6,929 nt of DNA from CAZJWR01 sp964549765 (GCA_964549765.1 CAZJWR010000108.1:1-6929); one strand, 5' to 3'; counted from the first letter of the stretch, positions 1-6,393 are shown. Made by a program: numbers and translations. Notes: generated from the letters alone by a model not told the origin.

Positions 1-2
1 AC

Positions 3-41
3 TATCACCCGGATATGCCCATGACCGAATTTACACAATAA
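3..41 (+). CDS. Possible 3' tail of an upstream gene (12 codons plus stop)
   Basis: The frame starting at base 3 is open from the window edge and reads YHPDMPMTEFTQ before a TAA stop at 39-41. It could be the C-terminus of a gene lying mostly outside the window. Twelve residues are too few to recognise a family, and a neighbouring frame is also open to about base 90, so the assignment is weak. The 76 bases that follow, up to the next gene, show no clear terminator hairpin. Confidence 0.2.
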   Translation, partial: YHPDMPMTEFTQ

Positions 42-78
42 CCTTGACACAACCACTAACGCTCCCTCCGCTTTTTTC

Positions 79-111
79 TTTGGCCTCGTAGCCCCTTTCC
101 GTGTATATTTG
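79..111 (+). promoter_or_regulatory. Candidate FCB-type promoter (TTTG / TATATTTG) for the PorV-like gene
   Basis: TATATTTG at 104-111 matches the Bacteroidetes -7 consensus TAnnTTTG exactly. TTTG at 79-82 lies 21 bases before it, an acceptable -33 partner. Transcription would then start around 116-118, almost on the ATG at 118, which agrees with the lack of a Shine-Dalgarno sequence there. A sigma-70 reading (TTGGCC at 80-85, 18-base spacer, TATATT at 104-109) uses the same bases. TTGACA at 44-49 has no partner at the right distance. Confidence 0.45.
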
Positions 112-117
112 TACGGT

Positions 118-1065
118 ATGAGTTGGAAACGCACACTACTCGCCCTTTTAATCACGGCGTTCACCGCCGGCTACGTATCTGCCGCCAAGTACGCCGGCGA
201 TCCCTTTTCGCTGGGCGTCGGCGCCCGGGAGCTGGGCATGGGCGGCGCCGTCGTGGCCGGCCCGTATGACGCCACCTCCGGCTATTGGAACCCGGCCGGT
301 TTGACCTACCTGCATGGCCGTCAGATTCAATTCATGCACGCCGAAACGTTCGGATCGCTTCTCAACCACGATTATATTGGCTTCGCCTCCAACAAAGGCC
401 GCGTCACCGGTTTGAACAGCTATGGCCTATATCTCTACTATCTGGGCGGTGGCGGCATTAAAATCACCGATTTCGACTCAACCGCCGACTGGCCTTATGT
501 CGTCCGCGAGGAAAACCATTTCGATATCATGCTGGGGGCCTCGCTGGCGGGCCGGTTCCGGGAAAATCTCGCGTATGGTGTGACGGCCAAGGTCATCTAT
601 CGCGATATCGCCGTCGAAACCGCCTATGGCCTGGGTCTCGACGCCGGAGTCGTATATCGGATCATTCCACGCCTGACGGCGGCGTTGGCCGTCACCGATC
701 TGACCTCGACCTTTCTGGCCTATTCCAACGACAACACCGAGACGATCTATCCGGCCGTCAAACCGGGGCTGTCCTACAAATGGGAATATCGCGACCTCAG
801 CGTCATGGGTTCGGGTCAGGCCATCATCCGCTTTGAGGGCCGTCAGCAGACGGCCGAACTCTGGCAGGGAAATGTTTCGGCCGATTTTCAGGCCGGGATG
901 GAAATCGCCTATCGAAACCTCGTTTTCGGCCGGGTCGGATACGATCAGAGCCGCTTCACGGCCGGATTGGGCGCGGTCATCAGCCGCTACCTGATCGACC
1001 TCGCCTATCTGCATCACAGCGACCTCGACGAAACCTTCCGCATCTCCGCCGGCGTCAATTTTTAA
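118..1065 (+). CDS. PorV/PorQ-family (UPF0164-like) outer-membrane beta-barrel protein
   Basis: Predicted outer-membrane barrel of 315 aa. Residues 1-22 form a signal peptide (basic MSWKR, a hydrophobic run, and a V-S-A cleavage site before AKYAG). Residues 32-62 carry the family signature: LGVGARELGMGGA followed by YDATSGYWNPAGL, the 'GAR-x-GMGGA ... YWNPAGL' pattern of PorV/PorQ and FadL-related barrels. The rest alternates polar and hydrophobic residues as in beta-strands and ends in the aromatic RISAGVNF, typical of outer-membrane barrels. In Bacteroidetes PorV carries type IX secretion substrates from the translocon to the attachment machinery; FCB genomes hold several paralogues whose cargo is unknown, so this exact role is inference. 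I chose ATG at 118 over the in-frame TTG at 109 because 109 lies inside the likely promoter. There is no Shine-Dalgarno sequence at either start. The next gene begins 232 bases downstream. Confidence 0.85.
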   Translation: MSWKRTLLALLITAFTAGYVSAAKYAGDPFSLGVGARELGMGGAVVAGPYDATSGYWNPAGLTYLHGRQIQFMHAETFGSLLNHDYIGFASNKGRVTGLNSYGLYLYYLGGGGIKITDFDSTADWPYVVREENHFDIMLGASLAGRFRENLAYGVTAKVIYRDIAVETAYGLGLDAGVVYRIIPRLTAALAVTDLTSTFLAYSNDNTETIYPAVKPGLSYKWEYRDLSVMGSGQAIIRFEGRQQTAELWQGNVSADFQAGMEIAYRNLVFGRVGYDQSRFTAGLGAVISRYLIDLAYLHHSDLDETFRISAGVNF

Positions 1066-1178
1066 AGGTCAGCAAATAGACTGGTGAAATCTCAGCTGGA
1101 CGTGGGTGCCTTGCCATATGCATTAGCTGATTCCCCGATCGACCTACATGCGCCATGATATGGATAGCGATGTGCAAG

Positions 1179-1201
1179 CGGTCGTCGGCAATAGCCGACC
1201 G
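1179..1201. repeat. Inverted repeat in the spacer after the PorV-like gene
   Basis: TCGGC (1185-1189) and GCCGA (1194-1198) enclose an AATA loop. CGG (1179-1181) and CCG (1199-1201) extend the stem across a three-base bulge. The nearest T-run (TTTT, 1213-1216) is too far away for a standard intrinsic terminator. It lies 114 bases after the PorV-like stop and may be a weak terminator or an mRNA 3'-end structure. The remainder of the 1066-1297 spacer holds no gene that I can support. Confidence 0.3.
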
Positions 1202-1219
1202 TCTCTGCCCAATTTTCCC

Positions 1220-1248
1220 TTGCCCCAATAAACGGCATTGCCTACTTT
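1220..1248 (+). promoter_or_regulatory. Weak candidate promoter for the AGCS symporter gene
   Basis: TTGCCC (1220-1225) and TACTTT (1243-1248) are separated by 17 bases, an imperfect sigma-70-like pair. The second box continues as TACTTTG, one base short of the TAnnTTTG form. An imperfect hairpin could form downstream: GCC (1240-1242) with GGC (1250-1252), then GCATT (1235-1239) with AATGC (1257-1261) around a TATT bulge. The match is poor, and the 232-base spacer simply has to hold some promoter if the gene is not co-transcribed with the PorV-like gene. Confidence 0.22.
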
Positions 1249-1297
1249 GGGCTATTAATGCAACCAAGCGCCGCTTACAAGAACATCGGGAGGTACC

Positions 1298-2686
1298 GTG
1301 AATTTCCTGGCAGACATTTTCACATCCATCGGCGGCTACCTGTGGGGATGGCCCACCGCCTTTCCCCTGATGATTGTCCTGCTTCTTGGAACCGGGGTAT
1401 TCATCACCCTGCGTATGAAATTCATCCAACTCCGCCGGGTCAAGCACGCTATCGATATCACCCGGGGCAAGTACGACGACCCCGCCCATGAAGGCGATAT
1501 CACCCACTTTCAGGCGCTGTCGACGGCGCTTTCGGCGACGATCGGCATCGGCAATATCGCCGGTGTGGCGACGGCCATTTATTACGGCGGTCCGGGAGCG
1601 CTGTTCTGGATGTGGGTGACCGGGCTATTGGGAACGTCGCTTAAATACGCCGAATGCACCCTGTCGATGCATTTCCGCAAAATCAATCCGGACGGTTCGG
1701 CCTCGGGCGGCCCCATGTATTATATCGAGAAGGGACTGGGTTGGAAATGGCTGGCTGTTGTTTTTGCCTTGTCGGCGTCGATCTGCGCCCTGGCGACCGG
1801 GAATTCCATCCAGGCCTTCACCGTAGCCGATCAGTTGAGCTCCGATTTCGCCATCCCGGTCTGGATTACGGGCGCGGTGCTGGCTATTTTGGTGGGCATG
1901 GTCATCATCGGCGGCATCCGGCGCATCGGGCGGGTAACGCAGGTGCTGACGCCGCTGATGACCGTGATCTATATCATCGCTACGATGACAATCATCCTGA
2001 TCAATATCGAACACGTGCCGGCGGCGTTCAAGGCCATCGTCGGCGGCGCCTTCACTCCCCCCGGTGAGATCGGTGGCTTTGCCGGATCGACGTTTTTGCT
2101 GACCCTGATCTGGGGTATCAAGCGCGGGTTGTTTTCCAACGAGGCAGGGCAGGGGTCGGCGCCCATCGCTCATGCCGCCGCCCGGACCGACGAGCCGGTG
2201 CGAGAGGGAACCGTGGCCATGATGGGTCCATACATCGACACCATTACCGTCTGCACGCTCACCGGACTCAGTATCGTCCTCACCGATGCCTGGACCGTCA
2301 CCGTCGGCGGCGAGCGACTCAACAGCTCGGTTATGACGGCCTACGCCTTTTCGGAGGGATTGCATTTTCTCGGCGGGTACGGCGGGTATATCGTCACCGC
2401 GGCGGTGCTGCTGTTCGCGACCTCCACGATCATCGGCTGGTCGTATTACGGCGATCGGTCGGTGCAGTATTTGTTCGGCGACGGCGCCGTCATGCCGTAT
2501 CGCTATCTCTTTTGCTTTATGATTTTCGTGGGGGCGATAACGAAGCTGGAGGTCGTCTGGGCGTTCGGTGATATCGGGCTGGCCATGATGGCTATCCCCA
2601 ACCTCATCGCGCTCATTTTGCTTTCCGGCGTGACCGCCAAACTCACGCGTGAATATTATTCCCGCAAACAAATTCGACTGCGGTAA
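1298..2686 (+). CDS. AGCS-family alanine/glycine:cation (Na+ or H+) symporter
   Basis: Inner-membrane amino-acid transporter of 462 aa, within the normal size range of the AGCS family (AlsT/DagA type, COG1115), which imports alanine or glycine with a cation. Hydrophobic stretches suggest about ten to eleven membrane helices (for example 18-38, 98-118, 151-172, 185-206, 215-238, 308-330, 361-382, 424-446). Family landmarks are present in order: GIGNIAGVATAIYYGGPGA (83-101) leading into LFWMW, then KYAE (116-119), GGPMYYIEKGLG (137-148) and the hallmark FSNEAGQGSAPIAHAAA (279-295). The last is the family's most conserved block. The start is GTG at 1298, preceded by GGGAGG (1288-1293) with a four-base gap; no better start lies nearby. 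The protein looks intact. Substrate (Ala versus Gly) and coupling ion cannot be read from sequence alone. It converges on the SWIB gene, with 77 bases between the two stops. Confidence 0.93.
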   Translation: MNFLADIFTSIGGYLWGWPTAFPLMIVLLLGTGVFITLRMKFIQLRRVKHAIDITRGKYDDPAHEGDITHFQALSTALSATIGIGNIAGVATAIYYGGPGALFWMWVTGLLGTSLKYAECTLSMHFRKINPDGSASGGPMYYIEKGLGWKWLAVVFALSASICALATGNSIQAFTVADQLSSDFAIPVWITGAVLAILVGMVIIGGIRRIGRVTQVLTPLMTVIYIIATMTIILINIEHVPAAFKAIVGGAFTPPGEIGGFAGSTFLLTLIWGIKRGLFSNEAGQGSAPIAHAAARTDEPVREGTVAMMGPYIDTITVCTLTGLSIVLTDAWTVTVGGERLNSSVMTAYAFSEGLHFLGGYGGYIVTAAVLLFATSTIIGWSYYGDRSVQYLFGDGAVMPYRYLFCFMIFVGAITKLEVVWAFGDIGLAMMAIPNLIALILLSGVTAKLTREYYSRKQIRLR

Positions 2687-2690
2687 GGGG

Positions 2691-2734
2691 CAAAAAATTA
2701 CCCGGATGGCGACAGTCCGTGTCGGCCATCCGGG
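2691..2734 (-). terminator. Intrinsic terminator of the SWIB gene between convergent genes
   Basis: CCCGGATGGC (2701-2710) and GCCATCCGGG (2725-2734) form a perfect 10-bp stem. GAC (2711-2713) and GTC (2721-2723) extend it past a single bulged G around a 7-base loop. On the minus strand the stem is followed by TAATTTTTT, a good U-tract, so it ends the leftward SWIB transcript 30 bases after its stop. On the plus strand the hairpin follows the symporter stop by 14 bases but has only CTTCTATCC after it, so it may serve that gene weakly. Confidence 0.85.
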
Positions 2735-2763
2735 CTTCTATCCCTGTTGTCGAGACAAGTGCT

Positions 2764-3192
2764 TTACTTGAGGTGCTTGTTGACCAGCTTGGTCATCTCG
2801 AACATGTTGACTTGATTCTTACCGCCGAAGACCTTCTTCAGATTGGCATCGGCATTGATCATCCGCCGGTTCGTCGCATCCTGCAAGCCGTGTTTCTTGA
2901 TGTAAACCCAAACCTTCTTGGTGACTTCCGTGCGCGGAAGCGGGCTGCTGCCGACGATGGCGCCCAGTTCCGGCGACGGGGTCATGGGACGCATGAAGGC
3001 CGGATTCGGTTTGCGTTTGGTTTTGGCTTTGGCGGTCTTCTTCTTGGCCGGCGCCTTCTTGGCGGTTTTCTTCTTCGCGGGCGCTTTCCTGGTTGTCTTC
3101 TTCGCCGCAGTTTTCTTCGTCTTCTTGACGGCCGGCTTCCTGGCGGTTTTCTTCTTCGCGGGTTTGGTGGTCCGCTTCTTGGCAGTTGGCAT
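2764..3192 (-). CDS. SWIB/MDM2-domain protein with a histone H1-like lysine-rich tail
   Basis: Small basic protein of 142 aa in two parts. Residues 1-61 are almost entirely Lys, Ala, Thr, Pro and Arg (26 lysines and 4 arginines), with PAKKKTA repeated at 11-17, 38-44 and 48-54, resembling eukaryotic H1 tails and bacterial H1-like proteins such as chlamydial Hc. Residues 68-142 are a complete SWIB domain: MRPMTPSPELGAIVGSSPLPRTEV, then KKVWVYIKKHGLQD, NRRMINAD and KVFGGKNQVNMFEMTKLVNKHL. The SWIB fold occurs in eukaryotic chromatin remodellers, in Chlamydia (including a topoisomerase I fusion) and as stand-alone bacterial proteins. The likely role is binding or compacting nucleoid DNA; that is inferred, and no partner is visible. 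The start ATG at 3192 has AGGAG (3200-3204 on the minus strand) seven bases upstream. The gene is divergent from the 854-aa protein gene and has its own terminator. Confidence 0.92.
   Translation of the reverse strand: MPTAKKRTTKPAKKKTARKPAVKKTKKTAAKKTTRKAPAKKKTAKKAPAKKKTAKAKTKRKPNPAFMRPMTPSPELGAIVGSSPLPRTEVTKKVWVYIKKHGLQDATNRRMINADANLKKVFGGKNQVNMFEMTKLVNKHLK
3061..3162. repeat. Exact 21-bp direct repeat inside the lysine-rich tail coding region
   Basis: The 21 bases at 3061-3081 recur identically at 3142-3162, 81 bases (27 codons) away. On the minus strand each copy encodes PAKKKTA with the same codons. A third PAKKKTA (residues 48-54) uses different codons, so the identical pair may reflect recent internal duplication or slippage. 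Tail length is therefore likely to vary between strains. Confidence 0.8.
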
Positions 3193-3197
3193 GCGAT

Positions 3198-3216
3198 CTC
3201 TCCTTTTGAAAAAAGG
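3198..3216 (-). promoter_or_regulatory. Shine-Dalgarno of the SWIB gene partly inside a small hairpin
   Basis: On the minus strand CCTTTT (3216-3211) and AAAAGG (3207-3202) form a perfect 6-bp stem with a TTC loop. The AAAAGG arm supplies the first part of the AAAAGGAGAG ribosome-binding site. The stem is mostly A-U and so weak, but it could reduce ribosome access at low temperature or mark an autoregulatory site. The regulatory meaning is inference. Confidence 0.35.
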
Positions 3217-3291
3217 TACTATGGTTAGCCGTGATTTGTCCTCTTAAACCGGCTTTTTCATTTACGCCGTACCTACCGCTTGGTTGTGGAA

Positions 3292-3321
3292 AACATATGA
3301 TGTTTTTTAAAATTCACGCAA
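3292..3321 (-). promoter_or_regulatory. Weak candidate promoter for the SWIB gene
   Basis: On the minus strand TTGCGT (3321-3316) is followed after 18 bases by TATGTT (3297-3292), which continues as TATGTTTT, close to the FCB TAnnTTTG form. It sits at the edge of the strongly AT-rich block 3289-3363, about 100 bases upstream of the SWIB start. Other AT-rich placements are possible. Confidence 0.25.
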
Positions 3322-3463
3322 TAAAAAAATGCATGGAAATAAGAAAATTTCATAGGAAAAATAGGGTGTATCGCATCCCGGTCGAATCGTCGATCCTCCG
3401 GCACGATCATCATCGGGGCGGGGCACGCAAAAGACCTTGGATATATCGCCGGCTTCGCCCGTC

Positions 3464-3473
3464 TTATATATAG
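3464..3473 (+). promoter_or_regulatory. Possible -10 element (TTATATATAG) upstream of the 854-aa protein gene
   Basis: TTATATATAG is the most -10-like sequence on the plus strand of this spacer. No convincing -35 lies 16-19 bases upstream; TTGGAT at 3437-3442 is about 22 bases away from TATATA (3465-3470). If used, it gives a 5' leader of roughly 155 bases that includes the 20-bp palindrome. Confidence 0.2.
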
Positions 3474-3567
3474 ACCCACCATGATCCCGCGCATTACCGA
3501 ATGGGACGGTTTGCGTATGAGGATTTGACGTATCCGACAAATCACTGCCCTCGGGAAGGAAGGCTGC

Positions 3568-3587
3568 CCGGACGCCGCGGCGTCCGG
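3568..3587. repeat. Perfect 20-bp palindrome in the leader of the 854-aa protein gene
   Basis: CCGGACGCCGCGGCGTCCGG reads the same on both strands and ends 47 bases before the ATG at 3635. As RNA it folds into an 8-bp GC-rich stem with a CGCG loop; as DNA it has the symmetry of an operator for a dimeric regulator. No U-tract follows (GAAGCGGCGCAG), so it is not an ordinary terminator. Confidence 0.75.
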
Positions 3588-3634
3588 AAGCGGCGCAGAA
3601 GGTAAAGGTTGTTACATCGAAGGAGGGGACGACC

Positions 3635-6199
3635 ATGCCTTTTCTGCACCAGCTCCCGATCCGGTCGGCGGCCCTTGTCATGCTTCTCGCCGCCCCGGCC
3701 GCCATCCTGGCCCGGGTCGATTATACGGCCGACAACAACGATCACCCCGTGCACATCCTCAACCGTGCCGCCGAGGATATTCTATCCCTTGATTTCGCCG
3801 TTCACGATATCGGACGGATTGTCCTGACCATAACCAATTATGGGCAGTTCGGCACCGACGATATGAATTTCATCTGCAACGGCGAACCCTGCCCGTCGTG
3901 CGAATACCCGGCCAATTCCGATATCAGGTATCTTTATACCGGGGCGCTGTGGATCGGCGCCGTGGTCGGCCGGGATACCCTGGTGTCGGTCGGTTCCGAT
4001 GGGTGGATTCGAGACGTCAACGAACTATTGCCCGATCCCGGGCCGGCGGGCAAAATCATCCGCCGTTCCAGCCTCAGATCTAGTGAGGATTATAATCCCG
4101 ACGCCGTCTCGGAGCAGGATTTCATCTGTACTTTCACCGATACCAATACCAATCCGGCCTTCACCTCCGGGTCGGACGGATCCAATGTGCATACCCCGCT
4201 CAATATTTCCGTCACGCAGAGCAGCTACTCCTGGAGCTACGAATACGCCGATGATTTTATTATTCTCGATTACCGCATCGCCAATATCGGGCGATTTCCC
4301 ATCAAGGAGATGTACATCGGGCTGTATATCGACGGCGACGTCTACCACAAATCGCGCGAACAGACTGGCTATATCGATGATATCTGCGGCTTCCGCCGAA
4401 CCGTGCCCATGCCGGAGGGATTCGGTTTCGAATTGGATACGGTCAACATCGCCTGGATCGCAGACAACGACGGCGATCCCGCCGGCGATCATTGGGATTT
4501 CGCCTCCCCCGTGGCGGTCACCGGGACGCGCGTGCTCCGTTCGCCCGACGAGGATTTGCAGTACAGTTTCAACTGGTGGATATCCAACGGCGACGCCGCT
4601 CTCGACTTCGGCCCGCGCATGACGGGCACGGCGGATGATCCCTTCCGGAGTTTCGGGTCGCAATTGGGAACACCCACCGGCGACGAAAACAAATACTACA
4701 TCATGCGCCACAAGGAATTCGATTACGATCAATTATTCACGGCCGTTTCGCATACCGATCAGGGTTTCCTTCCGCCGCCGCCGCCGAGCCAGGCCGATTC
4801 GTTCGCACGAGGATATGATACCCGCTACCTCCTTTCCTTCGGACCGTTCAATATCGATCCCGGCGATTCCCTGCCGATTACCGTCGCCTATGTCGCCGGG
4901 GATAATTTTCATCGACCCGACGGCGCACTCGATTTCCGGCAGTATTTCGATGAATTCGAGCCGGAGATTTACTACAACAAACTCGACTTCTCCAGTCTCG
5001 GCGCCAATGCTCGCTGGGCCGGATGGGTGTACGACAACCCCGGCTATTCCACCGCCAACAACGATGATTCCGGCCGATACTATTGGGCCTGCCCCGACGC
5101 CGATTCCACCGCTTATTTCCCCGACACCCTAACGCCGCCGGGTGACCTGGCCGATAATTGCCGCAAGGTATATTATAAGGGCGACGGCATTCCCGATCTG
5201 CGCGCCGCCTCGCCGCCGCCACCGCCGAGCGTGAAAGTGACTCCGGAGTTCGGCAAGGTGACCATCCGATGGAACGGTCAGCTTTCGGAGAACACCGTCG
5301 ATGTCTTTTCCGGGGAGAATGATTTCGAGGGGTACCGGGTGTACTATGCGCTCGGGCCGCGCCAGTCCGATTATGTCATGCTGTCGTCGTTCGACCTCGA
5401 CGACTACAAGATGTATACATACAACACCGATGACCGCACCTGGAAACAGGCGTCCGCGCCGATAACCCGAGACAGCCTTCGGGTACTGTATGGATACAGC
5501 TTCGATCCGACCGAATATTACGATCCCTACCACTCGTTCATCGATCCGATCAGCGGCCGTATCATGTATTTTGTCCCGCAGGACTGGAACCAGTCGGATC
5601 TGACCGATCCGTGGGCGATTCATCGCGTCTATCCCGATGCGTCCCGAGACGACCTGACCGACACCACCGACGAGGGTTTTCAGCGATACTATGAATATGA
5701 ATACGTCGTACCCAATGTCCAGCCCTCGACGCCTTATTATTTTTCGGTGACGGCGTTCGATTACGGGTCGCTCAACGTCGATCTTGGTTCGCTGGAAACA
5801 TCACCGCTGGTTAACGCCGTTGAGGCGTACGCCCTGCCCGCGTCGGAGCGGGTGGAGGAGAAACCGTTGCAGGTTATTGTTTACCCCAACCCGTACCGGA
5901 TCGACGGCGGCTATGCCCGGGCCGGCTATGAAAACCGCGACCGGACGCGGTCGGCCGAACGGGCGCGGGTGATTCATTTCGCCAACCTGCCGCATCAATG
6001 CCTCATTCGGATTTACACCGTCAGCGGCGATCTGGTCAAGCAGATCGATCATTCATATGGAGCCGATGATCCGCGCGGCCAGCACGAGGAATGGAACGTC
6101 GTCAGTCGCAACACGCAGAGCGTCGTCACCGGCATATACATTTGGCACGTCCAATCCCCCATGGGCGAGCAACTCGGCAAGCTGGTGATAATCAAATAG
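3635..6199 (+). CDS. Large secreted protein with C-terminal FlgD-Ig/type IX-like sorting domain, function unknown
   Basis: The protein has 854 aa. Start ATG at 3635 follows a strong AGGAGG (3621-3626) with eight bases between. Residues 1-27 look like a signal peptide (hydrophobic SAALVMLLAAPAAILA). The mature part opens with a region I cannot name: it has a cysteine cluster CNGEPCPSC (81-89) and YLYTGALWIGAVVGRDTLVSVGSDGW (split 99-124), followed by FIILDYRIANIG and MYIGLYIDGDV (about 208-236). A DNDGDPAGD acidic motif (277-285) could bind calcium. Pro-5 runs at 380-384 and 527-531 separate regions; from about 532 to 710 the sequence resembles a fibronectin III-like fold (VTIRWNG, FEGYRVYYA, PSTPYYFSVTAFD). 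Residues 745-854 are a sorting-type domain: VIVYPNPYR, IRIYTVSGDLVKQI and GIYIWHV ending KLVIIK. Such tails direct export by type IX secretion in Bacteroidetes; export to the surface or medium is inferred. No catalytic motif was seen, so adhesive or structural roles are as likely as enzymatic ones. Confidence 0.88.
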   Translation: MPFLHQLPIRSAALVMLLAAPAAILARVDYTADNNDHPVHILNRAAEDILSLDFAVHDIGRIVLTITNYGQFGTDDMNFICNGEPCPSCEYPANSDIRYLYTGALWIGAVVGRDTLVSVGSDGWIRDVNELLPDPGPAGKIIRRSSLRSSEDYNPDAVSEQDFICTFTDTNTNPAFTSGSDGSNVHTPLNISVTQSSYSWSYEYADDFIILDYRIANIGRFPIKEMYIGLYIDGDVYHKSREQTGYIDDICGFRRTVPMPEGFGFELDTVNIAWIADNDGDPAGDHWDFASPVAVTGTRVLRSPDEDLQYSFNWWISNGDAALDFGPRMTGTADDPFRSFGSQLGTPTGDENKYYIMRHKEFDYDQLFTAVSHTDQGFLPPPPPSQADSFARGYDTRYLLSFGPFNIDPGDSLPITVAYVAGDNFHRPDGALDFRQYFDEFEPEIYYNKLDFSSLGANARWAGWVYDNPGYSTANNDDSGRYYWACPDADSTAYFPDTLTPPGDLADNCRKVYYKGDGIPDLRAASPPPPPSVKVTPEFGKVTIRWNGQLSENTVDVFSGENDFEGYRVYYALGPRQSDYVMLSSFDLDDYKMYTYNTDDRTWKQASAPITRDSLRVLYGYSFDPTEYYDPYHSFIDPISGRIMYFVPQDWNQSDLTDPWAIHRVYPDASRDDLTDTTDEGFQRYYEYEYVVPNVQPSTPYYFSVTAFDYGSLNVDLGSLETSPLVNAVEAYALPASERVEEKPLQVIVYPNPYRIDGGYARAGYENRDRTRSAERARVIHFANLPHQCLIRIYTVSGDLVKQIDHSYGADDPRGQHEEWNVVSRNTQSVVTGIYIWHVQSPMGEQLGKLVIIK

Positions 6200-6219
6200 A
6201 CCGGCAGGGAGCCGGTTTT
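6200..6219 (+). terminator. Likely intrinsic terminator of the 854-aa protein gene
   Basis: ACCGGC (6200-6205) and GCCGGT (6211-6216) form a 6-bp GC-rich stem with an AGGGA loop, starting at the base after the TAG stop and running into TTTT (6216-6219) then CTG. The U-tract is short, so termination may be partial. On the minus strand the same stem is followed by CTATTTGATTATC, a poorer tract. Confidence 0.65.
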
Positions 6220-6298
6220 CTGCTGTCGCGCAAATGACCCCGATTGCGTGCTTGATGCGCAGAAGTGCTTACAGTCAAATGGCTCCGTTTTGTGCATT

Positions 6299-6316
6299 GC
6301 GGACGTCCTCGTCTGC
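6299..6316. repeat. Intergenic hairpin GCGGACG-TCCT-CGTCTGC
   Basis: GCGGACG (6299-6305) and CGTCTGC (6310-6316) pair over seven positions around a TCCT loop. On the plus strand one pair is a G-U wobble; on the minus strand the same position is an A-C mismatch, so the structure is better in rightward RNA. No T-run follows. It may be a remnant of a dispersed palindromic repeat. Confidence 0.45.
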
Positions 6317-6393
6317 CATGACGGGCTGGCTCACGAGAAGGGACGCCAACCGCGAGAATCGAAAATTCCCGGTAATTCCAACGCGGGTATGAT

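Larger units (their letters stand above)
3193..3634. other. 442-bp divergent intergenic control region, no gene seen
   Basis: This spacer separates the leftward SWIB gene from the rightward 854-aa protein gene and should hold both promoters. It contains an AT-rich block (about 3289-3363) in an otherwise GC-rich setting and a TTATATATAG tract at 3464-3473 that could be a -10 for the rightward gene. It also has an inverted repeat GATTTG (3522-3527) / CAAATC (3538-3543) with a 10-base loop, and a 20-bp palindrome at 3568-3587. Short open frames here have no ribosome-binding site or recognisable product. Confidence 0.6.

Noticed and set aside
44..72. TTGACA at 44-49 as the -35 of the first gene
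   Set aside because: The bases 17 downstream (CCGCTT) do not resemble a -10; the TATATTTG element nearer the gene is the better candidate.
1066..1297. Glycine riboswitch upstream of the symporter
   Set aside because: Such transporters are sometimes riboswitch-controlled, so I looked for the conserved glycine-aptamer core pattern, but none of it is present. Only weak hairpins were seen.
1625..2671. 348-codon open frame on the minus strand opposite the symporter gene
   Set aside because: It is antisense to a gene with clear AGCS motifs, its translation is low-complexity in His, Asp, Arg and Gly with no family resemblance, and it follows from the GC-rich codon bias of the plus-strand gene.
3061..3162. 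Possible CRISPR-like or tandem repeat array in the TTC-rich block
   Set aside because: The repetition is explained by lysine-rich codons in the SWIB tail; spacing and unit sequence are irregular.
2719..3228. 169-codon plus-strand frame across the SWIB gene
   Set aside because: Its Leu/Gly/Phe/Arg-rich translation is the antisense of the lysine-rich tail; the SWIB domain on the other strand is unmistakable.
4025..4732. 235-codon minus-strand frame opposite the secreted-protein gene
   Set aside because: Lies entirely inside the 854-aa gene, with no recognisable motif; a shadow of the real reading frame.
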